Below are positions 7,754-15,149 of a DNA stretch of 25,200 nt, piece after piece; position 1 is the stretch's first letter; every line of letters starts with the position of its first letter. Both the position numbers and the translations under genes were made by a program. The notes below the pieces were generated by a model that saw nothing but the letters and a program-made list of their open reading frames with translations, had not been told where the DNA came from and searched no databases. The stretch is from SIG588 sp964515215 (lineage in GTDB: Bacteria > Bacillota > Clostridia > Oscillospirales > Acutalibacteraceae): assembly GCA_964515215.1 (NCBI GenBank), contig CAZESL010000022.1, positions 1 to 25,200 on the forward strand, written 5' to 3'.

Positions 7754-10700
7754 GTGGGATTCGTTCATTTGCATATTCACAGTGAATACAGTTTGTTGGA
7801 CGGCGCCTGCCGTATTGAAGGTCTGCTTGCCCGTGTGAAGGCGCTGGGGCAGACCGCCGTTGCCGTGACCGATCACGGCGTGATGTACGGTATCGTAGAG
7901 TTTTATGAGGCGGCGATGCGTGAGGGGATACAGCCCATTTTGGGATGCGAAGTGTACGTAGCCCCCCGCCGCCGCACCGATAAGGAACACGGAATAGACA
8001 GCGAGAGCGGACACTTGGTGTTGCTGTGTGAAAACGAGACGGGATATCACAACCTGATGAAGATGGTCTCTGCCGCGTGGACCGAAGGATTTTACAGCCG
8101 TCCGCGGGTGGACCGTGAGTTGCTGGAGAAATACCACGAAGGTCTTATTGCGCTGTCTGCGTGCCTTGCGGGCGATATTCCCCGCGCCTTGCGGCAGGGG
8201 GACTATGAAAAAGCGCGGCAGACCGCGCTGTATTACGACCGCGTGTTTGGGCGCGGCAACTTCTTTTTGGAATTGCAGGATCACGGGCTTTCCGAACAGC
8301 AGGCGATCAATCCGCAGCTGTTGCGTCTGTCGACCGAGACGGGTATTCCGCCCGTGTGTACCAACGACGCGCACTATCTCACCCGTGAAGATGCTGAGAT
8401 GCAACGGGTGCTCATGTGTATTCAAACGGGTACGACGCTGGATGATCCGACACCGCTTGCTTTTTCCACCGAGGAGTTTTACGTGAAGTCCGAGGAGGAG
8501 ATGCGGGCGCTGTTTCCTGCGGTGCCCGCCGCATTTGACAACACGGTGGAGATCGCCCGCCGCTGTCGGGTGGAGTTGGTGTTCGGCAAGACCCACTTGC
8601 CGGCATTTGACGCACCGGACGGGGACAGTACGGCCTATTTTCGCCGCTTGTGCGACGAGGGGTTGCACCGCCGCTATGGGGATACGCCGTCGGCGGAGGC
8701 GGTGGCGCGGCTGCAATACGAGATGGATACCATTGAGCAGATGGGGTACGTGGATTACTACCTCATCGTGAACGATTTCGTGCAGTATGCGAAAAGTGTG
8801 GGGATCCCCGTGGGGCCGGGCCGCGGCAGCGGTGCGGGCAGTTTGTGCGCGTATTGTATCGGTATTACAGGTATCGATCCGTTGAAATACAACCTGCTGT
8901 TTGAACGGTTTTTGAATCCCGAGCGGGTAAGTATGCCCGATTTTGACATTGATATCAGCGACGAGCGGCGGGGCGAGGTCATCGACTACGTCATCCGCAA
9001 GTACGGGGAAGACCGTGTGGCGCAGATCGTGACCTTCGGTACGATGAAGGCACGTGCCGCCGTGCGGGATGTGGCGCGGGTGATGGCGATACCGTATGCC
9101 ACGGCGGATACGGTGGCGAAACTCGTGCCGTTTGATTTGAAGATGACACTGGATAAGGCGCTCGAAAGTGCGCCCCGTCTGCGTGAAAAATACGATGAAG
9201 ATCCCGCGGTGCGCCGCCTTTTGGATATGGCGCGGCGGGTGGAAGGTATGCCGCGGCACGCGTCCACCCATGCGGCGGGCGTGGTCATTACCGCCCGTCC
9301 CGTGTCGGAATACGTACCGCTGTGCCTGAACGGTGAAGCGGTCGCGACCCAGTATACCATGACGGCACTCGAAAAACTCGGTCTTTTGAAGATGGATTTT
9401 TTGGGACTCCGAAACCTCACGGTGATCGCTGACGCCGAAGCGGAGATCCGACGTGGGGATCCGTCGTTTGCGGTGGCAGAGATCCCGCTTTCTGACGAAG
9501 CGGTGTACCGTATGCTGTCGTCGGGCAACAGTGAAGGGGTGTTTCAGCTCGAATCCGCGGGAATGAAGCGCGTGTTGCAAAATCTGAAACCCGAACGGTT
9601 CGAAGATATTATTGCGGTCATCTCGCTGTTCCGTCCCGGACCGATGGATTCTATTCCGACGTATATTTATAACCGTCACCACCCGTCGGCGGTGCGGTAC
9701 GCTCACCCGCGCCTGGAACCGTTTTTGAATGTGACCTACGGGTGCATCGTGTATCAGGAACAGTTGATGCAGGTGTTCAGGGAACTGGCGGGCTATTCGC
9801 TCGGACGCGCGGATATCGTGCGGCGGGCGGTTTCGAAAAAGAAGGCGGACGTGATGGAACGCGAACGGCGCATCTTCATTGACGGCCTCATGCGGGAAGA
9901 CGGCACGGTGGAGGTGGAAGGCTGTGTGCGGCGGGGGATCCCTGCCGACGTGGCGGCGAAGATATTCGAGGATATGTCCTCGTTTGCTTCCTATGCGTTT
10001 AACAAATCCCATGCGGCGGCATATGCATTGGTGGCGTATCAGACGGCGTTTTTGAAATGCCGTTATCCGCGGGAGTATATGGCGGCGTTGCTTACCAGCG
10101 TGCTCGACGGGGACAAGGTGGCGGGATACATCCGCGAATGTCAGCGTATGGGTATTGCCGTTCTGCCGCCCACGGTGAATGCGAGCCGTGCGGGCTTTAC
10201 CACCGAGGGGGAGAATATCCGTTTCGGCTTGTTTGCGGTGAAGAATTTAGGGCGTAATCTGATTGCCGATCTGGTGCGTGAGCGGGAGCAAAACGGGCCG
10301 TTCCCGTCGTTTTATGAGTTTTGTCGGCGTATGTCGGCGTATCGCGATTGCAATCGCCGTGCGGTGGAAAGTTTGATCAAATGCGGTGCGTTGGACGGTC
10401 TGGGCGCCAATCGCCGCCAAATGCTGGAAGGTATGGACGCCATGCTTTCCGCGCTGGAAGACGATCGCCGCCGTAATATTGACGGACAAATGGGCTTCTT
10501 TGACGATCCCGTTTTTGATGCGGCAGAGCCGACGTTGCCCGCGGCAGAGGAGTTTTCCCATGCCGACCGTATGGCTATGGAAAAAGAGGTGACGGGGCTG
10601 TACCTTTCGGGTCATCCGCTGACCCCGTACGCCGCGTGGTACGACACCGCAGATGCGGCGCGTATCGACCGTATTCTGCAATCGTTTGAAGAGGGCGAGG

Positions 10701-11251
10701 GCGAGTACCGTGACCGTGACTCTGTGTGTGTGATGGGGTTGGTGTCGGCCTTGCGTACCAAACAGACCAAACGGGGTGAGACGATGGCGTACGCCGCGGT
10801 GGAGGACCTGTTCGGTACGTTGCCGTTGCTCATTTTCCCCAAAACGCTGGCGCGGTACGGTAGATTGCTCGAATCCGGTCAGCCGCTGGTGCTTGTCGGC
10901 CGCTTGAACGGCGGGGACGAAGAGCCGCCCACGTTAGTGGTGGAGGAGATACGTGAAGACGTGAGCGCAAAACCGGTACCGCCCAAGCCGACGGCGGAAA
11001 AGCCGTCGACACCGAAACCTTCGGCCCGACCGGGACTTTATCTGCGGGTAGCGGATGAAGCCGACCCGCGCTACCGCCAGGCACGGAGGCTGATGCGGGT
11101 ATTCGACGGTGATTTTCCCGTGTATGTGCGGTTTTGCGACAGCGGGAAGATGGTACGCCTTGCAAGCAGTGAGTTCGTGCAACCCAACGCGGTACTGACC
11201 GAGGAACTGAAACGGGTGCTGGGAGCGGAAAACGTGGCGGAGATTTGGTGA
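7754..11251 (+). CDS. dnaE: DNA polymerase III alpha subunit (DnaE)
   Basis: Replicative DNA polymerase of the DnaE class, 1165 residues, normal length. An N-terminal PHP domain starts HLHIHSEYSLLDGA (1-200). The C-family polymerase palm has GPGRGSGAGS near 354, the catalytic PDFDIDI near 396-402 and a third Asp in KMDFLGLRNL near 547. FRPGPMDSIP follows at about 628. A helix-hairpin-helix segment lies near 870-885 and an OB-fold domain at about 990-1055. A Pro/Lys-rich linker (about 1074-1095) then leads to a final domain of about 70 residues. Clostridia normally also carry PolC, so this is probably the accessory or primer-extending DnaE. The start is GTG at 7754, preceded by GAAGGGA. It closes the long operon; no terminator is evident before the pfkA promoter. 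Confidence 0.97.
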   Translation: MGFVHLHIHSEYSLLDGACRIEGLLARVKALGQTAVAVTDHGVMYGIVEFYEAAMREGIQPILGCEVYVAPRRRTDKEHGIDSESGHLVLLCENETGYHNLMKMVSAAWTEGFYSRPRVDRELLEKYHEGLIALSACLAGDIPRALRQGDYEKARQTALYYDRVFGRGNFFLELQDHGLSEQQAINPQLLRLSTETGIPPVCTNDAHYLTREDAEMQRVLMCIQTGTTLDDPTPLAFSTEEFYVKSEEEMRALFPAVPAAFDNTVEIARRCRVELVFGKTHLPAFDAPDGDSTAYFRRLCDEGLHRRYGDTPSAEAVARLQYEMDTIEQMGYVDYYLIVNDFVQYAKSVGIPVGPGRGSGAGSLCAYCIGITGIDPLKYNLLFERFLNPERVSMPDFDIDISDERRGEVIDYVIRKYGEDRVAQIVTFGTMKARAAVRDVARVMAIPYATADTVAKLVPFDLKMTLDKALESAPRLREKYDEDPAVRRLLDMARRVEGMPRHASTHAAGVVITARPVSEYVPLCLNGEAVATQYTMTALEKLGLLKMDFLGLRNLTVIADAEAEIRRGDPSFAVAEIPLSDEAVYRMLSSGNSEGVFQLESAGMKRVLQNLKPERFEDIIAVISLFRPGPMDSIPTYIYNRHHPSAVRYAHPRLEPFLNVTYGCIVYQEQLMQVFRELAGYSLGRADIVRRAVSKKKADVMERERRIFIDGLMREDGTVEVEGCVRRGIPADVAAKIFEDMSSFASYAFNKSHAAAYALVAYQTAFLKCRYPREYMAALLTSVLDGDKVAGYIRECQRMGIAVLPPTVNASRAGFTTEGENIRFGLFAVKNLGRNLIADLVREREQNGPFPSFYEFCRRMSAYRDCNRRAVESLIKCGALDGLGANRRQMLEGMDAMLSALEDDRRRNIDGQMGFFDDPVFDAAEPTLPAAEEFSHADRMAMEKEVTGLYLSGHPLTPYAAWYDTADAARIDRILQSFEEGEGEYRDRDSVCVMGLVSALRTKQTKRGETMAYAAVEDLFGTLPLLIFPKTLARYGRLLESGQPLVLVGRLNGGDEEPPTLVVEEIREDVSAKPVPPKPTAEKPSTPKPSARPGLYLRVADEADPRYRQARRLMRVFDGDFPVYVRFCDSGKMVRLASSEFVQPNAVLTEELKRVLGAENVAEIW

Positions 11252-11312
11252 AAATGGTGAAAATGCAGTAATAATTTGCCAATTTCGTTGTATTTGTCGG
11301 CGAAATGTCGAC

Positions 11313-11342
11313 TTGATATTTTCGGTCGATTTGTAGTATAAT
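11313..11342 (+). promoter_or_regulatory. Promoter of pfkA
   Basis: TTGATA (11313-11318), an 18-base spacer and TATAAT (11337-11342) lie in an AT-rich gap between dnaE and pfkA. The pfkA ATG is 63 bases further on, after AAAGGAG at 11391-11397. Readthrough from the upstream operon is also possible. Confidence 0.7.
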
Positions 11343-11405
11343 ATATACTGTTCTGTTTAAAACGGATAATCAGTAGAGTTTCCAACGCAAAGGAGCGGTT
11401 TTACA

Positions 11406-12374
11406 ATGGCTATTAAGAAGATCGCGGTGCTGACCAGCGGCGGCGACGCACCCGGTATGAATGCGGCGGTGCGTGCGGTGGCACGTACGGCTTTGGCAAA
11501 AGGTATGGAAGTCTGCGGCGTGTACCGCGGTTATGACGGTTTGATCAATGAGAATTTGTTGCCGATGGATCTGCGCACCGTGTCGGATATCATTCATCGC
11601 GGCGGTACGGCGTTGTATACTGCCCGCAGTGAGGAATTCCGCACGCTGGAAGGTCAAAAGAAAGCGGCAGAGACTTGCCGTAAGCACGGCATTGAAGGCG
11701 TGGTCGTGATCGGCGGCGACGGTTCGTTCCGCGGCGCGCAGGATCTTACCCGTCAGGGTATTCCCTGCATCGGTATTCCTGCCACCATCGATAACGATAT
11801 TGCTTGCTGTGAGTACACCATCGGTTACGATACGGCGCTTAATACCTGTATGGATATGATCGACAAACTGCGCGATACGTCCCAGTCGCACGACCGTTGC
11901 AGTGTGGTGGAAGTTATGGGGCGTCACGCGGGGTATCTTGCGTTGAACGTAGGTATCGCCGTGGGTGCGACCACCATTGTGGTGCCGGAAGTGCCGTTTG
12001 ATTTTCAGCGTGACATTCTGGACCGTCTTAAAGCGACCTACGAGACCGGCAAACGCCACTTCATCATCATCGTGGCGGAAGGCATCGGCGGTGTGGAAGA
12101 GATGGCGAAGAAGATCCAGGATACGACGGGTATCGATACCCGTCCGACCATTCTGGGCCACGTGCAGCGCGGCGGCTCGCCTACGGTGCGTGATCGCGTG
12201 CTCGCGAGCCGTATGGGCAACGCGGCGGTGGAACTCTTGTGCAAGGGCCTCAGCAATCGCGTGGTGGCTCTGCAGATGAACTCCATTGTGGATTTCGATA
12301 TCGACGAAGCACTGGCGATGAAGAAGCCGTTTGACCGTGCCATGTACGAAGTGGCGCATCAGATCTCGATCTGA
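11406..12374 (+). CDS. pfkA: ATP-dependent 6-phosphofructokinase
   Basis: Phosphorylates fructose-6-phosphate to fructose-1,6-bisphosphate, the committed step of glycolysis. The 322-residue length matches bacterial PfkA. It has TSGGDAPGMNAAVRA (10-24), the ATP-loop GGDGSFRGA (103-111), the catalytic PATIDNDI (125-132, base Asp 129), MGRHAGYLA, and the GHVQRGGSP segment near 250. The Gly in GGDGS points to ATP rather than pyrophosphate as donor. The position that is Gly in E. coli PfkA and Lys in PPi enzymes is Ala here (Ala 126). AAAGGAG precedes the ATG. pfkA directly after dnaE is a common clostridial arrangement; pyk, the usual next gene, is missing and a terminator follows at once. Confidence 0.97.
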   Translation: MAIKKIAVLTSGGDAPGMNAAVRAVARTALAKGMEVCGVYRGYDGLINENLLPMDLRTVSDIIHRGGTALYTARSEEFRTLEGQKKAAETCRKHGIEGVVVIGGDGSFRGAQDLTRQGIPCIGIPATIDNDIACCEYTIGYDTALNTCMDMIDKLRDTSQSHDRCSVVEVMGRHAGYLALNVGIAVGATTIVVPEVPFDFQRDILDRLKATYETGKRHFIIIVAEGIGGVEEMAKKIQDTTGIDTRPTILGHVQRGGSPTVRDRVLASRMGNAAVELLCKGLSNRVVALQMNSIVDFDIDEALAMKKPFDRAMYEVAHQISI

Positions 12375-12381
12375 CAGAAAT

Positions 12382-12428
12382 AAAAAGGTGCTGTCGCGTT
12401 ACAGTTAACGCGACAGCACTTTTTTTGT
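12382..12428. terminator. Bidirectional terminator between pfkA and the small membrane protein gene
   Basis: A 13-bp perfect stem, GTGCTGTCGCGTT against AACGCGACAGCAC, has a six-base loop. It is followed by seven T on the plus strand and by five T on the minus strand. It sits between the convergent genes pfkA and 12432-12698 and can serve both. Confidence 0.92.
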
Positions 12429-12431
12429 TCT

Positions 12432-12698
12432 TTACAGCGACAGTATCACAAAACTGATCAGTGCACCGACCGCCGCTCCCGCCGCACCCCACAAGAGGCG
12501 GATACGCCGCGCACGGCGGCGATTGCGGTCGAGTGCGGAGTACCCGCCCGCCGCGCGCAGCATACGGCGCGCTTCCTCCTGCATATGACCGATCTCGCGG
12601 TCGGTGCAGTCGGGACGCAAGACAAAAAACGCGCGCTCAAAATACGGGCTGTCTGCCGTGCAAAGTTCGATCATCTGGTGGTTGACACCTTTCAGCAT
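12432..12698 (-). CDS. Small protein with C-terminal membrane helix, function unknown
   Basis: An 88-residue protein starting MLKGVNHQMIELCTADSPYF. The ATG at 12698 is chosen because a very strong GGAGGAGGA site lies just upstream and the longer in-frame extension has no such site. Residues 1-50 look soluble, with FERAFFVLRPD and an acidic/basic helix. Residues about 55-68 are very basic (ALDRNRRRARRIR) and are followed by one hydrophobic helix (LLWGAAGAAVGALISFVILSL), giving a tail-anchored topology with the N-terminus in the cytoplasm. I recall similar short proteins with an MLKGVN-type start in other clostridia, annotated as hypothetical. It is monocistronic, facing pfkA, with the DnaA-box-like cluster upstream. 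No function can be assigned. Confidence 0.8.
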   Translation of the reverse strand: MLKGVNHQMIELCTADSPYFERAFFVLRPDCTDREIGHMQEEARRMLRAAGGYSALDRNRRRARRIRLLWGAAGAAVGALISFVILSL

Positions 12699-12745
12699 GG
12701 GACGATTCCTCCTCCTCGGCTCTCTCTTTACAGTATGGTACGGCG

Positions 12746-12983
12746 AGTGGATAATTATGCAAGTGAAAAAAGATAATTCTTGCTGTAAAAACGGTGTTTT
12801 TTGTGACAAATTTGCCTTTTGGTGACAAGGGAATACTACTGTTTGTAAAACGAAGCGGAACCGCCGTTTTCCCCGCAATTGTTGAAAACTCGGTGGAAAG
12901 TGTGGATAAATTGCGTCTTATCGTGGATTTTTCACCCGTAAAACAGTGGAAAACCATTTTTTGGAAGCGATTTTTGTGGAAAA
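12746..12983 (-). promoter_or_regulatory. Cluster of DnaA-box-like sequences
   Basis: Read on the minus strand, TTATCCACA (perfect consensus DnaA box) lies at 12901-12909 and TTATCCACT at 12746-12754. TTTTCCACA (12975-12983), TTTTCCACT (12945-12953), CTTTCCACC (12892-12900) and AAATCCACG (12922-12930) are related variants. All six have the same orientation, and five of them fall within 92 bases. The flanking 12699-13043 stretch is AT-rich relative to its surroundings and has no convincing gene. No dnaA, dnaN, rpmH or gyrase gene is near, so I call it a DnaA-box cluster rather than an origin. It lies upstream of the small membrane-protein gene. Confidence 0.5.
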
Positions 12984-13043
12984 CGGGCTACAGATTGTAG
13001 AATTTGTCAAAGCGTGTCGATGTATAGTTTTTCGCCGAAATAA

Positions 13044-13081
13044 GTAAAAAACCGCCGCGTATGTAAAACGTGGCGGTTTTG
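13044..13081 (-). terminator. Terminator of the SemiSWEET-like/esterase operon
   Basis: AAAACCGCCGCG and CGTGGCGGTTTT form a 12-bp stem with one G-T pair and a nine-base loop, directly beyond the esterase stop. The minus-strand reading ends in a TTTTTTAC tail, and the plus strand also has T-rich sequence after the stem. Confidence 0.85.
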
Positions 13082-13082
13082 A

Positions 13083-13823
13083 TTATTTTTGCATAAACTC
13101 GACAATTATCTGCCCCAAAACACTGTCTCCGTTTTCATCGGTTTTGTCCACATACGCACAGTGTGTACCGTGCATTTCACGGTAGTGTACGCGGGTCATA
13201 TCGTACCCGAAATGGCGAAGGGCGGCAAGTGTCAACTGGGTTTGTTCGTATCGCCCCGCCATATCGTTGTCCGACACAATAAACAGCATCGGGGGATAGG
13301 CGTCGGCGGTGCCGATATGGAACAGCGGGGCGGCTTCGTCCACGATCACACGGCGGGAGTCCACCCCGCGTTCCCTGAGGACGTTGAAATGGGTGGTGGG
13401 TTGTCCCGCGTCGTGTACAAAGCCTGTGATATCGGTCGGTGCGATGCCGTGTGCGCCCAAGTATCGCGCATCAAAGCAGAGCATCATCGAAAGATACCCG
13501 CCCGCCGAACTGCCGCCGACGTAGAGGGCGGTGCCGTTGCCGTATTCGCTGACGTGATCTTTTACCCACGCGACGGCGGCTGCGGCATCCTCCACAAAAT
13601 CGGGGTAGTGCGCCTGCGGATACATACGGTATTCCACCTCGGCCACGGCTACCCCGTGTGCGACCAGCCAGTTATCCATAACCGACGTACCACACCGTGA
13701 GCCGTTTTCCAACCCGCCGCCGTGAAAGTACACGAAGACGGGAAAGGTATCGCTATCGGGCAAATGCAGGTCTAAACACTGCATGGGATGATCGCCGTAG
13801 GGAATATCCGATATCGTACGCAT
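13083..13823 (-). CDS. Alpha/beta hydrolase, esterase/lipase-like
   Basis: A 246-residue single-domain alpha/beta hydrolase of the HSL/BD-FAE-like esterase group. It has the oxyanion-hole motif FHGGG (33-37) and the nucleophile elbow GGSSAGG (103-109, GxSxG with Ser 106). The candidate Asp is in IVSDNDM near 205-211 and the catalytic His is in MHGTHCAY near 220. There is no signal peptide, so it acts inside the cell. Deacylation of an acetylated sugar or other small ester is the likely chemistry, but the substrate cannot be read from sequence. The ATG is at 13823; the gene starts one base after the stop of the membrane-protein gene, so the two are translationally coupled and may share a substrate. 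Confidence 0.87.
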   Translation of the reverse strand: MRTISDIPYGDHPMQCLDLHLPDSDTFPVFVYFHGGGLENGSRCGTSVMDNWLVAHGVAVAEVEYRMYPQAHYPDFVEDAAAAVAWVKDHVSEYGNGTALYVGGSSAGGYLSMMLCFDARYLGAHGIAPTDITGFVHDAGQPTTHFNVLRERGVDSRRVIVDEAAPLFHIGTADAYPPMLFIVSDNDMAGRYEQTQLTLAALRHFGYDMTRVHYREMHGTHCAYVDKTDENGDSVLGQIIVEFMQK

Positions 13824-13824
13824 A

Positions 13825-14121
13825 TTACGCCTCTTCTTTCTTATCCAACCGATAGTTGCGGACGTACAGCAACAGATCGGCGCCTACCATCACGAGGTTC
13901 AGTACGTAGAAGAACAGCACATACCATTTTTCGCCGATCGACGCCATATACGCGTCGTTCACGAGTTTAGAGGCGATGCCTGCGATATAGCCGAAAAAGA
14001 TAAGGCACAAGAACGGTAGGCTTTTGCCCTTGGTGGTGCGGGCGCGCCACGATTTTAACACGTTCAGCGGCCACGAAGCACCGAAACTGACGATCATGAT
14101 GATTTCGAGTAATTCTGCCAT
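13825..14121 (-). CDS. SemiSWEET/PQ-loop-like small membrane protein
   Basis: A 98-residue protein with three predicted membrane helices (about 4-20, 36-54 and 68-88) and a charged C-terminus ending DKKEEA. The first loop reads SWPLNVLKSWRARTTKGKS. It resembles the PQ-loop pattern (Pro-x-x-x-x-Lys then Lys-x-Lys-Ser) of SemiSWEET sugar transporters, though Leu-Asn replaces the usual Gln after the Pro. Length and three-helix layout fit SemiSWEETs, which dimerise to form a sugar channel. AAAAGGAGTG precedes the ATG. It is the first gene of a two-gene operon with the esterase and divergent from a LysR regulator, suggesting uptake and hydrolysis of one compound. Sugar transport is inference from family resemblance. 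Confidence 0.7.
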   Translation of the reverse strand: MAELLEIIMIVSFGASWPLNVLKSWRARTTKGKSLPFLCLIFFGYIAGIASKLVNDAYMASIGEKWYVLFFYVLNLVMVGADLLLYVRNYRLDKKEEA

Positions 14122-14142
14122 AATATCACACTCCTTTTCTAC

Positions 14143-14170
14143 ATCATACCACAGTTTACCGTATTGTAAA
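14143..14170 (-). promoter_or_regulatory. Promoter of the SemiSWEET-like/esterase operon
   Basis: On the minus strand TTTACA (14165-14170) and TATGAT (14143-14148) are 16 bases apart, 21 bases ahead of the ATG. It is back to back with the LysR promoter, about 28 bases between the two -35 boxes. Confidence 0.55.
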
Positions 14171-14194
14171 GCATGAAATGAAATGTTCTGCCAT

Positions 14195-14226
14195 AACTTG
14201 AAAGTTACGCTCGGCAGTGATATACT
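14195..14226 (+). promoter_or_regulatory. LysR-gene promoter with overlapping palindrome
   Basis: TTGAAA (14198-14203), a 17-base spacer and TATACT (14221-14226) form a strong promoter. A perfect 14-base palindrome TAACTTGAAAGTTA (about 14194-14207) covers the -35 box. Its size and dyad layout fit a LysR-type binding site, so negative autoregulation and control of the divergent operon are likely. This is inference. Confidence 0.65.
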
Positions 14227-14244
14227 AAGGGTGGGGTGAGCAAA

Positions 14245-15084
14245 ATGGAACTGTTACAGTTGCGCTATTTTTGCGCGGCGGCAGAAAATGAGAATTTCTC
14301 AAAAACGGCAAAACTCTTCGGTGTGCCGCCGTCGGACGTTTCGCAAAGCATCAAACGGTTGGAAACGGAATTGGGGGTCACGTTGTTTGACCGTAAACCG
14401 AACAGCCTTTCGCTGAACGAGCGGGGACGCGTGTTTTGGGAAAAGGCGCAGGAGGCATTGACGCGTTTGCAGGAGGCGCGGGCGGCGGTGCAGGCGAGCG
14501 GGACCAAACAGTTGCGGCTGGCCATTAACAGCAATCGCCGTCTGGTGATGCAAGCGGTGGATGTATACCGTCGGCAATATCCGTCGGTGGATATCGTTAT
14601 CCGTCACGGGGTGGAGGACGGCGATTTTCATCTGCTCGTTGCCGACGACCGCATTGCCGACGGTACCTTGCAGCGACAAAAGATATTGTCGGAGGAGATC
14701 GTGCTTGCGGTGTCGCGGAGCAGCCCACTCGCCAAAAAAGAGGAGATAACCGCCGAGGATCTGCGGGAGTGTGCGTTTATTACGATGGGGCGTGAGAGCA
14801 ATCTGTATATCCAGACCGAGCAGATCTGCCGACACTTCGGCGTGGTGCCGCGCATCGCGCTCACCAGTGACGATCCGTTTTATATCCGCCGCTGTGTGGA
14901 TCTCGGGTTGGGTGTGGCATTCGTACCGTCGGTTTCCTGGCAAGGGCAGTTCCCCGAAGGCGTGGTATTGCGCTCGGTTGGGGATTGGCGCCGCCACACC
15001 TACGTCTATTGGAAAGCGTGGGAACTGCACGACAGCGTGCGCGCTTTCTTGGATATATTGCTTTTGCAATGTAACGGCGAATGA
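14245..15084 (+). CDS. LysR-family transcriptional regulator
   Basis: A 279-residue LysR-type regulator. It has an N-terminal winged helix-turn-helix (about 1-60, with NFSKTAKLFGVPPSDVSQSIKRLE) and a C-terminal two-lobed periplasmic-binding-protein-like effector domain (about 85-275), visible in LRLAINSNRRLVMQAV and GLGVAFVPSVSW. The ATG at 14245 is preferred to GTG at 14236. The -10 box ends at 14226, so the GTG would sit almost at the transcript start, while GGGGTGAG precedes the ATG; the family also usually begins MELxQLRYF. It is divergent from the SemiSWEET-like/esterase operon, its most likely target. The effector is unknown. It is slightly shorter than typical members (290-310). Confidence 0.93.
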   Translation: MELLQLRYFCAAAENENFSKTAKLFGVPPSDVSQSIKRLETELGVTLFDRKPNSLSLNERGRVFWEKAQEALTRLQEARAAVQASGTKQLRLAINSNRRLVMQAVDVYRRQYPSVDIVIRHGVEDGDFHLLVADDRIADGTLQRQKILSEEIVLAVSRSSPLAKKEEITAEDLRECAFITMGRESNLYIQTEQICRHFGVVPRIALTSDDPFYIRRCVDLGLGVAFVPSVSWQGQFPEGVVLRSVGDWRRHTYVYWKAWELHDSVRAFLDILLLQCNGE

Positions 15085-15091
15085 TTAGAAT

Positions 15092-15137
15092 AAAAACGGA
15101 GAGAATGTACGGCTACGGTACATTCTCTCATTTTTAT
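15092..15137. terminator. Bidirectional terminator between LysR gene and PL22-like operon
   Basis: A 12-bp perfect stem GAGAGAATGTAC against GTACATTCTCTC has a seven-base loop. It is followed by ATTTTTATT on the plus strand and by CCGTTTTTATT on the minus strand. It sits between the convergent LysR and PL22-like genes. Confidence 0.88.
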
Positions 15138-15149
15138 TCCTGTCGTTAT

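Noticed and set aside
7691..10012. A 773-codon open frame on the minus strand
   Set aside because: It lies entirely antisense to whiA and dnaE, is full of His and Arg, and has no domain I recognise. It results from GC-biased codon use in dnaE.
12794..13000. A 68-codon plus-strand frame
   Set aside because: It crosses the DnaA-box cluster, starts without a ribosome binding site and has no recognisable features.
12699..13043. Chromosomal origin of replication
   Set aside because: DnaA-like boxes are present, but dnaA, dnaN and rpmH are absent and neighbouring genes converge on the site rather than diverge from it.
12375..13082. Replication terminus dif site
   Set aside because: The convergent gene orientation prompted a look, but no sequence resembling the Firmicutes dif consensus was found.
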